Assembly: GCA_964036045.1 (NCBI GenBank) | Contig: OZ038380.1 | Span: 120,127,199-120,191,198, forward strand | From: Eutreptiella sp. 'Long Island Sound 2002' | Lineage: Eukaryota; Euglenozoa; Euglenophyceae; Eutreptiales; Eutreptiaceae | Length of the DNA: 64,000 bases | Reading direction: 5' to 3' | Shown here: positions 30,886-41,699 of the stretch, piece after piece | Layout: the number at the start of each line of letters is the position of its first letter | Position numbering within the stretch: position 1 is the stretch's first letter | Program-made: the position numbers and the translations under genes | The notes under the pieces: generated by a model | Told to the model about the DNA's origin: nothing | Seen by the model: only the letters and a program-made list of their open reading frames with translations | The model's database searches: none

Positions 30886-33288
30886 TTACAAGTCACCCTC
30901 AAGAACGATGCAATGGAGAGGGGCTTCTGCATCTCGCACAAGCCTTCGCACCTTTTGCATGGCCTCGGTTCTAGTTTCTCTTGGTTTGCGTCCTGACTCT
31001 ACAGTGGCACCTGAGGTAGATGGTATGCCGTCCCTGTTTCCCACATGCAGCGCCAGTGCACAACCATGATCGCATCGACCACCGCAACAACCACCCACAC
31101 TCTGCAAGATCTTGTTAGAAGCGTTCATGACTACGGATACGGAACATGTTTCATTCCGGAACTTGCACATGGCAGAATACACCAAACCATCGGTTACACG
31201 GGGCATCACTGACAAATTGGTCGACGCATATCCCGGTGCATCCATAGCTGTTTCATGCTCCTGAATCCGTGCCAGCCGCGATAACGAGAAGAACTCGGTG
31301 ATATCGTCTACCTCAAAGCGATGTGGCACTGTGACATCAACAACATTCAACGAGTCACTCACCTGGCTTGTTGTCAGGGGCCGGACTTGGCCCTTTAACT
31401 TTGCCCTGAAATGGGTACCCTCGTTAGACGGCGTGGAATCACCTGCTGTGTACACAACTGATGCACAGGTAACACTATGTTCATGACGCATACTCAACAC
31501 CCCAGCCTCGACACTGTGCCACAGTGCAGATGCCCAGTTGGCGCGTGTCAACTGCTGGAATTGTTGACCTACGTCCCAAAGGAGAGCACGCGCGTGCGCG
31601 GGATAATCAGATTTCAACATTGGATTCTGCTTGCGCACCGAGCAGTCTAAGAGGGAATGCTCCCAGGGCGTTTTGTCGAAATGCGTGCCCCCGATTGCAC
31701 ATTGCACATCTGTGATCACCTGTGGGACTATGAGGGATGTAAATGATGCACAGTGACCGCAGTCATCAAGCATGATTTCGCTAAAGTGATCTACTATTAT
31801 ACGCCTATGCATCCGGAGGAACGGAGAAACGCATGCATGAGGACGAAATCTTTCCGAACCTGTTCTATCTTCGTTTCACTCTTTTTTTTTTTGAATTGCC
31901 ACTTGGAGTCCTTCACAGGATCTGACGGCACCAACACGTGAGCAGTGCCCTGCGCAGTACCACCCCGGGGTACCGGTCCCGCTGATTGTTGCGAGGATGT
32001 TGGGCTTGTTGGGAGCCCTAAGAACAAGATGCCCTCGATGCTAGGCAAGTGGTACCCCATTTGTAGGGTGGTGGTGCACACAATCACCTGCAGTCTCCTA
32101 CCTGCAGAATTCGCCATGATTTCCATCCTTTGTGGCCCGGAGGTCCCACCGTGCGGTGGACAAGCGCTGACACCGTTGGTGTGAAGTTTCTGCGCAATGA
32201 TCACGGCTTGACATTCTGCGCTCGCATACACAAGGAACCTTCTTTTACTGACGATTTGCATGATTCCTCGCAAAATGCCATGGTCGACAGTTGCCTTTTG
32301 CAATGTACCATCAACAGACTCAACAACTAGGTGCAGACTATCACGGCAAACTGATGTTTTGAAGATTGCGGGCCGCCGCAGACCTGTGCCCTATGTTGCT
32401 TGGCGTGGCTGTGGCGGTACAAGTATACATCGGGGTTTCCAATGAGGTTGGATGCATCTGATTGACCCGTTTCAACACCTTGCAGAAACTGGTGCCAGTA
32501 AGTACAATTTGATGTTCCTGGTCACACACCGACAACAACGGCCCTTTCTTTTGCAAATATGGGAGGTAATCCCCCATCATGAGCTTTTCAGCCGTCAAGT
32601 ATACCACATGCCCGCCGGGCGGCATATTCGGGGCAGATGCTCCTGCATCCCAACTGCTAGGCGAATTGCCATAAACCTTGCACTCCTCGAGTTGAGATAC
32701 TATGGTTGCTTTAAGTGGCATAAGAACCACCACTAGACGTTGTAGTATTTCGGCCACAAGCTAGCCCACCAGGCTTTTGCCCCTGCCAGTTGCCCAGATT
32801 GATAGCATATCCGCACCTCGCAACAGATTGGCCACAGCTTCAAGCTGCACCCTGGATAACACGATGTTGGGTTTCCGTTTGAACGCCATGGGTGGTATAG
32901 ACGCAGAGTTTGGGAATTCTGCGGCAGCCCAGATTCCTTGACCCTGAGATAGCACTCAGGGTGCAGGCTCTGGCTGCAAGCTTGGAAATGGAGCCTCGGC
33001 TGGTGCCGCCCCGCCAGCAATGTTGCCGAGCACGCTCGCTGGACAGCTGGGCAACTGCTGGACATGCTCCGTCAATGGTCTTCCTTGCCCCCCAACCGTC
33101 CCTATGTACCCACTTGGGGAGGGCGGGCTTGAAGATTGGTTGTTGACAAGGCTCGGAGAGGGGGAGTCCAAACTTGCAACAGCTAATAGGTCTACTGGAC
33201 TTGCAAAGGTGGCAGGGAGGAGTTGTTCCTGAATGCCATGGCTGCGGGTTCGGCGTCTTTGGAAGTACTGAAGTATCTCCCCCGCCAA
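30886..33288 (-). pseudogene. RecQ-like DNA helicase, decayed
   Basis: Minus-strand pieces in order: a Ser/Pro-rich N-terminal part; Q-region plus Walker A as NIVLSRVQLEAVANLLRG and DMLSIWATGRGKSLVG; TAG at 32761-32763; LVAEILQRLVVVLMPLKATI (motif Ia region); HVVYLTAEKLMMGDYLPYL; motif II as VCDQEHQIVL (DQEH instead of DExH); PMYTCTATATPSNIG (motif III, TATATP); after a shift PAIFKTSVCRDSLHLVVE; RFLVYASAECQAVIIAQKL (motif IV); VIVCTTTLQMGYHLPSI (motif V). The motif VI region reads SQQSAGPVPRGG, lacking the usual QxxGRxGR. After another shift near 31808, RRIIVDHFSEIMLDDCGHC resembles the RecQ zinc region. Changes at motifs II and VI argue for inactivity. Confidence 0.75.
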
Positions 33289-33299
33289 CCTAGAACCAA

Positions 33300-33700
33300 T
33301 TGAACGGATCGGTCACCTACAATGTCCGGCTGCTAGAATGGATGCACGGCGTCAAATAATGCTGGCAACCGAAATTCTGAATCCTTTACCATACTTTACG
33401 CGCAGCGCCGTGGGTATTGTACCCACGTCGCGGGAAAGAGCCTTCAGATCGGTTTCACTATATTCGCAAGATCATCTGGACCGCTTCTGCATCAAAGCAA
33501 GTAGTCCTGTATGTGCTCGCACCACCATCACAAAATTTGTCGCCACTACCCCGCAATGTGTTGGGCTTCTTGAGCGGGGAGCTTTTGGTATACTTCTTTA
33601 TCTTTGTGGGTGCCACCGAGTCCGGTGAACCCGCAGTATTGTCTGTGTCACAACTAATGGCGGATACCAGGTCCGGCATTGAATCGTAACCGGATTCTGT
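33300..33700 (-). other. Possible N-terminal extension of the helicase gene
   Basis: Frames such as SETDLKALSRDVGTIPTALR and ALFDAVHPF (TAG) QPDIVGDRSVQLVLGWRGRY look protein-like but shift frame and carry stops. No domain is recognised. Attachment to the helicase is by position and strand only. Confidence 0.3.
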
Positions 33701-33779
33701 ATGTTCACGGGATCATTGCATTGCCATGTGTGTGTCCAAATTGTTGACACGAAGCATGCATTTCAGAATTCTACAATCT

Positions 33780-34130
33780 CACATTCGTCTGCTGATGGGG
33801 GGCATTCTAGTGTGCACGTCCTGCATAACCGGCTTTAGACACCATGGTGCTAATCTGCCTAAGCCCACAATGCATCATACACAGCCCCTCTGTTCTACTG
33901 GTTGGTCATAATTATGACAGTACTAATAGTCATAATCATCCCTAGGAGTCACACCGGTGGCCACACTTGTGGTGTTGCCTTGCTGCTTCCCCTACGATAT
34001 CATCAAAGACCCATCCGGTGATGGCGAGCATTCTAGAATGCATTGCCTGCAGAACAAGCTCTGACCACTAAGCTGTCTGAGCCCACATTGTATCAAAAAA
34101 AACCCTCCTGTTGTACTAGATGGTCAGTGT
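33780..34130. repeat. Two-copy direct repeat, period about 227 bp
   Basis: 'gatggggggcattctag' at 33793 and 'gatggcgagcattctag' at 34020 begin segments that continue in parallel through 'tgcctaagcccaca/tgtctgagcccaca' to 'ctgttctactggttggtca/ctgttgtactagatggtca'. Diverged but collinear. Confidence 0.6.
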
Positions 34131-34474
34131 CTTTCATATGCTTAGCCCACGCAAAACGCCCTTTTTTTCACCTAAGCACCTAGATTTTGTCACTGAAAAA
34201 AATAGTTTTTTTTGCCATCTTGAAAATACTGTTTTTCAAACCCACCCAAAAAATGCATTTTTCATCAGCTTTGCCCATTTTCTGCTGTTTTTAGGGGGGT
34301 CAGATAACCATTTTTATTCCAAAATCAGAGGGTTTACCCGTCATTTTCCCCGAAAAAAGATTTTGTTGGCAAATTTGAAGAATACCAATTTTTGGATCGT
34401 CTGGAAAACTATTAAAGATGGGCGCTGTTCACACATCCTGTCCATGTCCACATGAAAAAATACTTATTATGGGA

Positions 34475-34506
34475 GGCTGAGTGCTCGAGGCCTCGCGCAC
34501 TCAGCC
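34475..34506. repeat. 32-bp imperfect palindrome of the GC-core family
   Basis: Left arm ggctgagtgctcgagg and right arm cctcgcgcactcagcc pair with a single mismatch. The outer stem sequence differs from the other family members. Confidence 0.85.
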
Positions 34507-34636
34507 AGCTGGAGTGAGATTTTCAGGCTTTTTTGAGATCACTTTTTGACATCGAAAGTGGCGTGAAGCAAGGATGGAGCAAAAGCAAAACTGCAAGATT
34601 CAATATGGGTTAAAGACTTGGACAGCGGAACACTCA

Positions 34637-34656
34637 GTGCGCGAGGGCTCGCGCAC
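34637..34656. repeat. Palindrome GT-core-AC with one central mismatch
   Basis: gtgcgcgagggctcgcgcac: 20 bp, self-complementary except next to the centre. Confidence 0.8.
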
Positions 34657-35130
34657 TCAACATGCTGGAAGCATGGGTTTTTGAATACCCCTGACTACTT
34701 GCATTCTGCCGATAGCCTCCAAAAGGCTTTTTGAGATTCCTCCCCTTTGGAATCCTGTGAAAACAGTGAGCTCAAGAGTAGCGATTAGACTATCCTCCTC
34801 TAGAGCACTTGCTTCATACGTCCAGTGACCTAGCGCTTCTGACAAACTGTTGTACAGCCCCAAAAGCTGGGAGGCTGGGCACCTCATTTGTAGGTAAACT
34901 AACTGAAAATCGTGTGTTTAGCAAAGACTGAGGGCAACCCGCCTTTTAGGATCTATTACACCTTACATAGTGCATGGCGTGTACCAAGAACGTCCATTGA
35001 TTGACCACTCTTGCTGCTGACATGACCCGAACGGTACATGATGAGGCACCCATGAAGATATCAAAGCCTCATTTGGCATGGAATACTGTTTATTCAGGAC
35101 CATTGGGAAATACACATTCTGCATATTTGC

Positions 35131-35150
35131 GTGCGCGAGGCCTCGCGCAC
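35131..35150. repeat. Palindrome GT-core-AC
   Basis: gtgcgcgaggcctcgcgcac is a perfect 20-bp palindrome of the same family. Confidence 0.85.
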
Positions 35151-35947
35151 TCAACATGCCAAAAAAAGGTTTTTTCATACTTCTGACTTCTTGCATTCCG
35201 CTGATAGCCTAAAAAACTATATTTGAGATTCCTTCGTTTTTTAATTCTCAATTTTCAGGTCGAAACACGCGGAAACTGCGCGTCTTTTTTTTGCACACAA
35301 ATGCCGCCCCTGAGGTGAAAAACAGGGTGCAGTTTGCGTGGGCTAAGATATGTATACCCAGAAGTCACTCCCCTAGCGACCATTGTGGTGTATGCCCTGC
35401 GTGGTACTTCCCCTACAATACCATGGAACACATAACAAACACGTTGATACCAACGAGACATAACTGCAACAGCATATTGCTGTACGTAGTGCATATTCTA
35501 ACTAAAGGTTGTTTGCCTTGAAACAGCCTTTTTCCATACAGCACAATGGTTGATCAGCCCATTCTGAATGCAAGCGAACTGCAATTATTATTATTCATCC
35601 CATCATGACAGACTTGACCGCATCTGACGAGACCCTGTTTGAACCGCATTTGAATGGGTTGAACCACCAAAAAAGTTCAAATAGGCCAGTTGAATTTATT
35701 TGACTTGATTCAAACGCCGAGCGCCGCTGCCGCCGCGTGCGCCGCCAGGAACCTGTTGCCTTCTGTCGCAAATTTCGCACTCTTTGCAAGTTTTGCAAAT
35801 TTTTAGGCGACCGCAGACGATTTGCACGCAATATTGACATGCAATCAGGACCGCTTTAGCACCAGTTCTTCTGGGATTCTCATTTTTTTGCCTTCCCCGT
35901 TCCTCTTCACCATTTCCCGTTGGCTACTTCCCTTGTTGCAAATGCAG

Positions 35948-38310
35948 CGCCTTGTGGCACGTCCCAAACGCTAAGGGACGCGCTAGAACCGGTCTACGGG
36001 CGCCACCCATACCTAAATGAGAATCTGGAGGCCGATTTGGTGACATTTTTTAAACACCTGTATGGCCCTGCCTTGTTACGCCGGGTGTCAACGAAAGTCG
36101 GTGTTTCCCGTCGGATGAAGAGGAGCATCAAACAAGAAATGGAGGAGATGTTGACCCCAACCGAGGCTGTTTGGTTGATTTTAAAATTGCAAATGCCAAA
36201 ATTGAGGTGTGCGTTTGAATCCATGTTTGAATCGTTGCAAGTGCTTCAAACGTGTCCTCTTAACTTGTTTGAACACTTCAAGTGATTCAAACACGGATGT
36301 CGCACCTCAGGTACAAAGATTTTCTCATTTGGGTCCACGAAAAGGCAGTGGCGGCGGAAGTGCCCGCGCTCAAAACGTGGTGCAATTGCTTTCCATTGTA
36401 TGAAAGGATGGACACTACGTGGGAACGCTTTGCCTCCGTTCAACAGCTGGAGGCCAAGATTCATGACCCTTGGGCAGGTCAAGATCCGGCGGCGGAAAGG
36501 TTTGTCAGTGTGTTTCCGCCTTTTGAGGACTTTTTGGAGTATTTCTCCGCCCTACCGGATCTAATGGATCCGGTTGGGATCGAAATTTCACGAGCCGGAC
36601 TACCGCTATGTACTCATCGTCGGAGGGGATGAGTTTCCATGCGGTGCCCGCCCATGGCCTCAACTCACCGTGTCGTTTGCCAACCGCGGGGAGCGTGCTC
36701 GGAGCATTAACTACACCTGCTCCTCGGATTTGTCACTTTGCTCCGAGCACAATGTAGAGGCTCTTTGGGGTTTAATGGCACACAACCTGGAATGCATCCA
36801 AAACGTTCCAGACAATGGTTACATTGTGTTGTATGGTCTTAGGGTTGATTGTGGATGCATCGTCGGGGGTGCTTCACCTTGGCTTAGCCATGTCTTTGGG
36901 TTGAGTGTATGGTGGGGGAAGGGGTCTGATTACACATATGCGATGTGGAATGCGGCCAGCAACCAATGGGAACACACAACCATGGTTCGTTCCGGGACGA
37001 GGCATAGGAAATTTCTGAAAATTTTTCACCGGAGTCGGCTGAAAGCTACCGTGTCCAATGCTTATGGGTGCATCGGCCTTCCTCTTTTGAAGGTGCACGA
37101 CCGGTATTTTTCAATTGTCGTGTGCGTCTTGCAATGTTTAATTTCTGTGGGCAAGCAAACAACGATTCAGGTGCCCCGCTACGCTAAGAAGGTGGCACCG
37201 GCCGTGCGTGCTGAGGTCCAAAGAATTTTGACCGAAGCGAATATGAAAATCCCGGTCCAAGGGAAGGCCAGCTGAAAGGGTGAGGAAACATGGCGTCTGT
37301 TGATTGTGTGGCCGGTGATCGCTCATTTGTTGCATGTGCCCCGTCGAGCACAAAAGGCCGTGATTGCGATGGGCAAGCTGTGCGCAGCTCTGTACTCTAC
37401 ATATCATAAGCCCTCCACACTTGGGTGTGCCAAAGTAGCGCGTAGGTTTCAGGAGGAAATTTGCCCGCGTCTTCGCTCGCCTTATCTGTTATGGCTTCGC
37501 CGTGATGCACGCAGGGTATTGGATGCCATTCGCCCTTGGGGATGTGCGATGTCTTCGGGGGATGTTGTGGAGTCTCTGAATGCATTTTTGAAGGACTTCT
37601 TTTGACTGCCACATCTCGGGGAGGGGGGAAGGGCACACCGGAGGAGCAACTCATTGAGTTGCTCTTCCGAGGAATGAGCCGTGGTTTCTTGTACAAGGAA
37701 ATGCCACGTTGGAGGGGGGTGGGGGGCCTGGGTGCTCTGCAAATTCAACATTGTGCGGACGTTGCTAGGGAGTATTTGGGCGAAATGTTGGAGAGTCGGT
37801 GTTGTATTCCCATGGGACCACGGGGGGGGGGGATAGTTTGTTACTACGCATACTATTTTGGTTGGTTTGAATCCGTTTGAATCAATTCAAGTGCTTCAAC
37901 ACCAAGTGGCCCTGCACGACCTTGAAATGGAGAGAGATGGGAAAGGGTTTTAGGGATGGGTTAAGGAAGCCAAAACTTTCCTCGAGTACACGAAGTATGC
38001 ACGCACGCACGGTGCACACTGCACGCACGAATTGTGCGCACTGCGCGCATCTTATTCTCTTGGCCATCGCCTCTTAACCCATTTTTTTTGTGGGGTGGAC
38101 TCGATGCAAGGCATGCTGGAACGGCGCGTTCCGGACTGCAGATGCAGCAAATTCTGCGATCGCTTTGCGATAAATAGGGTGCCACGTGGGGGCGAAGACA
38201 CTCGTTGAAGTCATCCTCCAAAACCTGACCCACTGTGAGCACTCCTGTCCGAATGAGCGCTGGCGCAAAAGGAAAGTTGAAGTCTGTTCATTGCGAAAGG
38301 CGGCATTGTG
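35948..38310 (+). pseudogene. Transposase-like gene with intron, frame-broken
   Basis: Exon 1 (acceptor-like 'caaatgcag' before 35948) reads TLRDALEPVYGRHPYLNENL and RMKRSIKQEMEEMLTPTEAV. A GT-AG intron at 36207-36310 joins AG to GTAC in phase, giving LRYKDFLIWVHEKAVAAEVP. Then FPPFEDFLEYFSALPD; a one-base shift near 36570; HEPDYRYVLIVGGDEFPCGA, QLTVSFANRGERARS, NVEALWGLMAHN; TGA at 37273-37275; ETWRLLIVWPVIAHLL and GDVVESLNAFLKDFF; a shift near 37603; TATSRGGGKGTPEEQLIELL. Later pieces near 38100-38310 (VPDCRCSKFCDRF, LTHCEHSCPNERWRKRKVEV) may be its Cys-rich end. GGDEFPCG and GDVVESLN are candidate acidic catalytic positions. The family is not confidently assigned; KDZ-like is a guess. Confidence 0.5.
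36207..36310 (+). other. 104-bp intron with internal inverted repeats (introner-like)
   Basis: Donor AG|GTGTGC and acceptor CACCTCAG|GT; removing it joins the two frames in phase. gtttgaatc (36213-36221) pairs with gattcaaac (36284-36292), and gaggtg at the 5' edge (36204-36209) pairs with cacctc (36303-36308). Additional ttgaa/ttcaa words fill the interior. Confidence 0.7.
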
Positions 38311-38354
38311 ACAGACACGCTGATGAGCTTTGCATCCCCTTCTGTGCATCACAC

Positions 38355-38500
38355 AGGGCCAGTCGCCGATACATGTTGCCGTCGGTTCATATGCCGCCGT
38401 CGAGGCGTTGAGGCCGGATGACGCCTTGGTATTGAGGATGCAAGAGGCCTTGGCGGCGTTCCTCCCCCTCCTGTTCAAGGTGCCGCGTGTCCAAGATACA
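38355..38500 (+). other. Exon-like frame upstream of the transporter exon
   Basis: After an acceptor-like 'cacacagggccag', the frame reads HVAVGSYAAVEALRPDDALV and MQEALAAFLPLLFK, and a donor-like GTGCCG follows. The composition is protein-like. Membership of the transporter gene is by position only. Confidence 0.3.
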
Positions 38501-38573
38501 ACATGTGCATGTACCGCATTATTTTGGGACCTCGCTACAAGGGTACTGTTTCATGGGAATCAGTAACATCAAG

Positions 38574-38788
38574 AATGTGCTGAAGCTGCATTTGACGCTC
38601 TCTGGATTGCAATCCTTGGATTCATGACACTGGTGCTGTTGGCAGACACAGAGAGGGAGCCCCTGCTGGAGCACGTTGAGTGGGGCACCCTCTTGTTCTT
38701 TGCAGCACTCTTTGTGCTCATGCACGGTCTCGAAAAGCTTGGGCTCATTGAGTGGATTGGAAATGTTGTGGTTACGATCATTGAAGCG
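38574..38788 (+). CDS. Exon of a P-protein-like (SLC13/ArsB-type) ion transporter
   Basis: The frame reads ECAEAAFDALWIAILGFMTL, VLLADTEREPLLEHVEWGTL, LFFAALFVLMHGLEKLGLIE, WIGNVVVTIIEA. The VEWxTLLFFAALFVLM...LGLIE.IG signature is characteristic of the P protein / Na-proton antiporter-like branch of the IT superfamily (melanocyte P protein, bacterial ArsB/NhaD relatives). Two hydrophobic membrane segments are visible. It ends at a donor (GCG|GTACGT) and starts after an acceptor-like 'aacatcaag'. Matching exons for the later helices were not found in the window. It may be the only host gene piece here, or a gene fragment carried between transposons. Confidence 0.75.
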
Positions 38789-38789
38789 G

Positions 38790-39220
38790 TACGTTGTTGC
38801 ATTGCGCATTGGTTATCAAGGCAGTAGGAATACGTAGTGCCACCGCATGCAGGGATTCCATTTCATGCGAAGAAGTTGCATGGCCGCAACACATGACAGA
38901 ATACAGTGATCAGTCTGTGGGTGTCACTGTTTTTTGAATTTGTTTTTGTGCAAGCAGGAATCAAGTTTCTGCCACCCTCGGTACCTACCCCCTGTGATGC
39001 GCGGTCGCTGGCATGGCGGTAAGTGAGTCCCTCACCGCCTCTCACAACACATTCCAACTTTTCATCCCTAGGAAAAGCGATGGCGGCAGTGGTTGCTATC
39101 ATGGCAACCATTATGACAGCTTTTTTTATATTTGGGCAAATGGTTACGGCAGCGTCGATTGCAGGGTGGCGTTAACGCAACCAAATGGGGGACGGGGGCT
39201 TGATGAAAATGTTCGTAGTG
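38790..39220 (+). other. Mostly non-coding; one hydrophobic frame
   Basis: At about 39078-39175 the plus strand reads AMAAVVAIMATIMTAFFIFG and QMVTAASIAGWR before TAA, a single membrane-like segment following an acceptor-like 'catccctag'. It could be a later transporter exon, but the expected P-protein motifs are absent. Confidence 0.3.
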
Positions 39221-39224
39221 TGTA

Positions 39225-39620
39225 CGCACGCATTGTGCACGCTGCACGCCCGCATTGTGCAAACTGCACGCACGCACTGTGCACGCTGCACGCCCGCATT
39301 GTGCAAACTGGACGCACGCACTGTGCACGCTGCACGCCCGCACTGTGCACACTGCACGCACGCATTGTGCAAACTGCACGCATGCGTTGTGCACGCTGCA
39401 CACACGCATTGTGCACACTGCACGCACGCATTGTGCATGCTGCACGCACGCATTGTACACACTGCACACACTCATCGTCGCCCGCATTGTGCACACTGCA
39501 CGCACACACTGTGAACATTTGCACTGTGCGCATGCACGCATTCCGCACACTTCACACACGCACTGTGAACATGCGCACTGTGCACACCGTACGCATGCAC
39601 TGTGCACACTGCACTGTCTT
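39225..39620. repeat. Tandem repeat, 22-bp unit (cgcattgtgcacactgcacg type)
   Basis: About 18 units such as 'attgtgcacgctgcacgcccgc' and 'attgtgcaaactgcacgcacgc', each with a GTGCAC word. As 22 is not a multiple of 3, the translated period is 22 residues and long Cys/His/Ala-rich frames appear on both strands. They are by-products. A short related stretch is at 38000-38050. Confidence 0.85.
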
Positions 39621-40130
39621 TTGGCAGGACCTCTGTATTTACTGATTTTTGTTGGCCATACCTGGGAACATTCTCTATGGGGCATCCGTTCTGGCCTACT
39701 CCATGGAGGCCTCCTGGATCTGAAAACAAATCCCACTCCTATTGGGGAGCATGGAGACCGTGGTCTTTAATTTAATTCTGGTGTTTCAGATCATCTTGTT
39801 TGGCAAGCCGTCGAGCAAACCTCTGCTAGCCAGTGCATACAGTCCAATGCAGTATGAGTATTGGCCTTGGGTGCAGGAATGCTGTGCTCCTTCGAGGAGG
39901 GAGGGACCCTATGGGGCAAATGCATTACTCAGTGCAGGCACTGCTCAGTGCACAATTTGGCCCAGAATTTCATGCTCAAGTTGTTGCCCTTTCCAAATGT
40001 CCTCAAATGATCAGTCAACATGTGCGGACCATGGTGCACACAGGGATGGATGCAGGTTCTGTTTTCCTCAAGGTGGTCCCCTTCTCCACAAGGAAGACGT
40101 CTTGGGCATCATTTGTTGCGTTTGAAAAAA
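39621..40130. other. Unassigned sequence between tandem arrays
   Basis: Short plus frames (for example ETVVFNLILVFQIILFGKP near 39755) are hydrophobic but isolated. No splice-supported gene is seen. Confidence 0.35.
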
Positions 40131-41570
40131 AGATTATCCCTAGCCCCCCCCCCCCATATTTCAGGCTGTACCATGGGTCCAAAATGTTGCTTTTGCCCCC
40201 TGAACAACAGGTCAGGGACCCCCCTCCCCTATTTTGAGGGTGCTGGGTGCGAAAAAAGAGATTGTAGGGACACACAGATTGTGACTCACACAATTTGCAA
40301 CATCCGTATGCACCAAAATCTGCCGTTTTTCCATGAAAAAACGGCCAAAAATGGCCGTTTTCGGTCAAAAATTGAGTTTGTTGGCCTCAGACAAGCAGTT
40401 GAAGACCCCCCCCCATTTTGAGGGTCCTGGATGTGAAAAAGCAAGTTGTAGTCACACACAGGTCACGAAAACACAATTTACAGCATCCGTATGCACCAAA
40501 ATTTGCCATTTTTCATGAAAAAAACGGCCAACAATGGCCATTTTTTGGTCAAAAGTTGGGATTTTTGGGCTCTCCCCTATTTTGAGGGCGCTGGATGCGA
40601 AAAAGCAGATTGTAGGGACACACAGATCACGCAAACACAATTTACAGCATCCGTACGCACCGAAATATGCCATTTTTCATGAAAGCCGGCCAAAATGGCG
40701 CTTTTTTTGTCAAATATTGATTTTTTGGCTTTGTACAAGCAGTTGAAGGACCCCCCCCCCTATTGTGAGGGTGCTGGATGCAAAAAAGCAAGTTATGGTC
40801 ACACAAAGATCACGAAAACACATTTTGTAGCATCCGTATGCACCACAATTTGCCGTTTCTCATGGAAAAAACGGCGAAAAATGGCCATTTCTTGGTCAAA
40901 AAATGATTCTTTTTGGCCTCAGACAAGCGGTTGAAGACTGCCCCCCTATTTTGAGGGTGCTGGATGCGAAGAAACAGATTGTGGGGACACACAGATCACG
41001 CAAACACAATTTACAGCATCCGTATGCACCACAATTTGCCGTTTTTCACGAAAAAAAAAACGGCCAAAAATGGCCCTTTTCTGGTCACATATTGATTTTT
41101 TTTGGCTTCGTACAAGCAGTTGAAGGATCCCCCCCCCTATTTTGAGGGTGCTGGATGCAAAATAGCAAGTTGTATGCACACATGGACTACGAAAGCACAA
41201 TCTACAGCATCTGTATGCACCAAAATTTGCTATTTTTCATGGAAAAACTGCCAAAAATGGCCGTTTCTTGGTCAAAAATTGAGTATTTTGGCCTCAGACA
41301 GGCAGTTGCAGAGCCCCCCCCCCCCATTTTGAGGGTGCTGGATGCAAAGAAAGCATGCTGTGTGGACACACCGATTGCCCAAACGCAATTTACAGCATTC
41401 TTATGCCCCAAAATCTGCCATTTTTCAACAAAATTGGCGAAAAAAAGCCATTTTTTTATCAAAAATTGTTTGTTTTTTCCAGCCCGAAACAAGCAGTTGA
41501 ACCACCCCCCCTCCCGATTGGAGGGTGCTCGTTGCAAAAAATCGAAATACGCCAAAGAACTACATAAATC
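40130..41570. repeat. Tandem repeat, period about 160-190 bp, with C-runs and a hairpin in each unit
   Basis: About eight units, each with a C-run followed by 'tattttgagggtgctggatg', then 'cagcatccgtatgcacc', then 'aacggccaaaaatggccgtt' (an inverted repeat) and 'cagacaagcagttgaa'. Unit starts lie near 40235, 40412, 40570, 40755, 40938, 41127 and 41318. Units differ by C-run length and small indels. Confidence 0.85.
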
Positions 41571-41699
41571 ATGATAGTATGTGCATAAGAATGGGATGAG
41601 CGATGAACATTTGAGGTGTTTTTGGCCCTATTTTGCACCGTTTGTGGTCCATTTCTATATGGTTCATAGGTAGGACTTTGCGTGCCTATCACCGTCCAC

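Larger units (their letters stand above)
34130..35900. other. AT-rich non-coding region with GC-core palindromes
   Basis: No gene is supported. A/T homopolymers alternate with three palindromes of the GCGCGAGGCCTCGCGC family (34475-34506, 34637-34656, 35131-35150). The sequences after the second and third palindromes are similar ('tcaacatgc', 'cattc(t)gc(c)gatagcct', 'ttgagattcctt'), i.e. a diverged duplication of about 110 bp. It resembles the interior of the 1.7-kb TIR element but no terminal repeats were found. Confidence 0.5.

Noticed and set aside
10268-30996. Long plus-strand Gly/Val/Trp/Cys-rich frames, e.g. 28096-29286 (396 residues)
   Set aside because: Antisense shadows of GC-rich minus-strand coding and of GTG-rich repeats. 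No domain is seen, and the minus strand carries the recognisable enzymes.
39185-39770. Cys/His-rich repeat proteins of 100-220 residues
   Set aside because: Produced by the 22-bp tandem repeat in several frames on both strands. No start context, splice sites or non-repeat domain.
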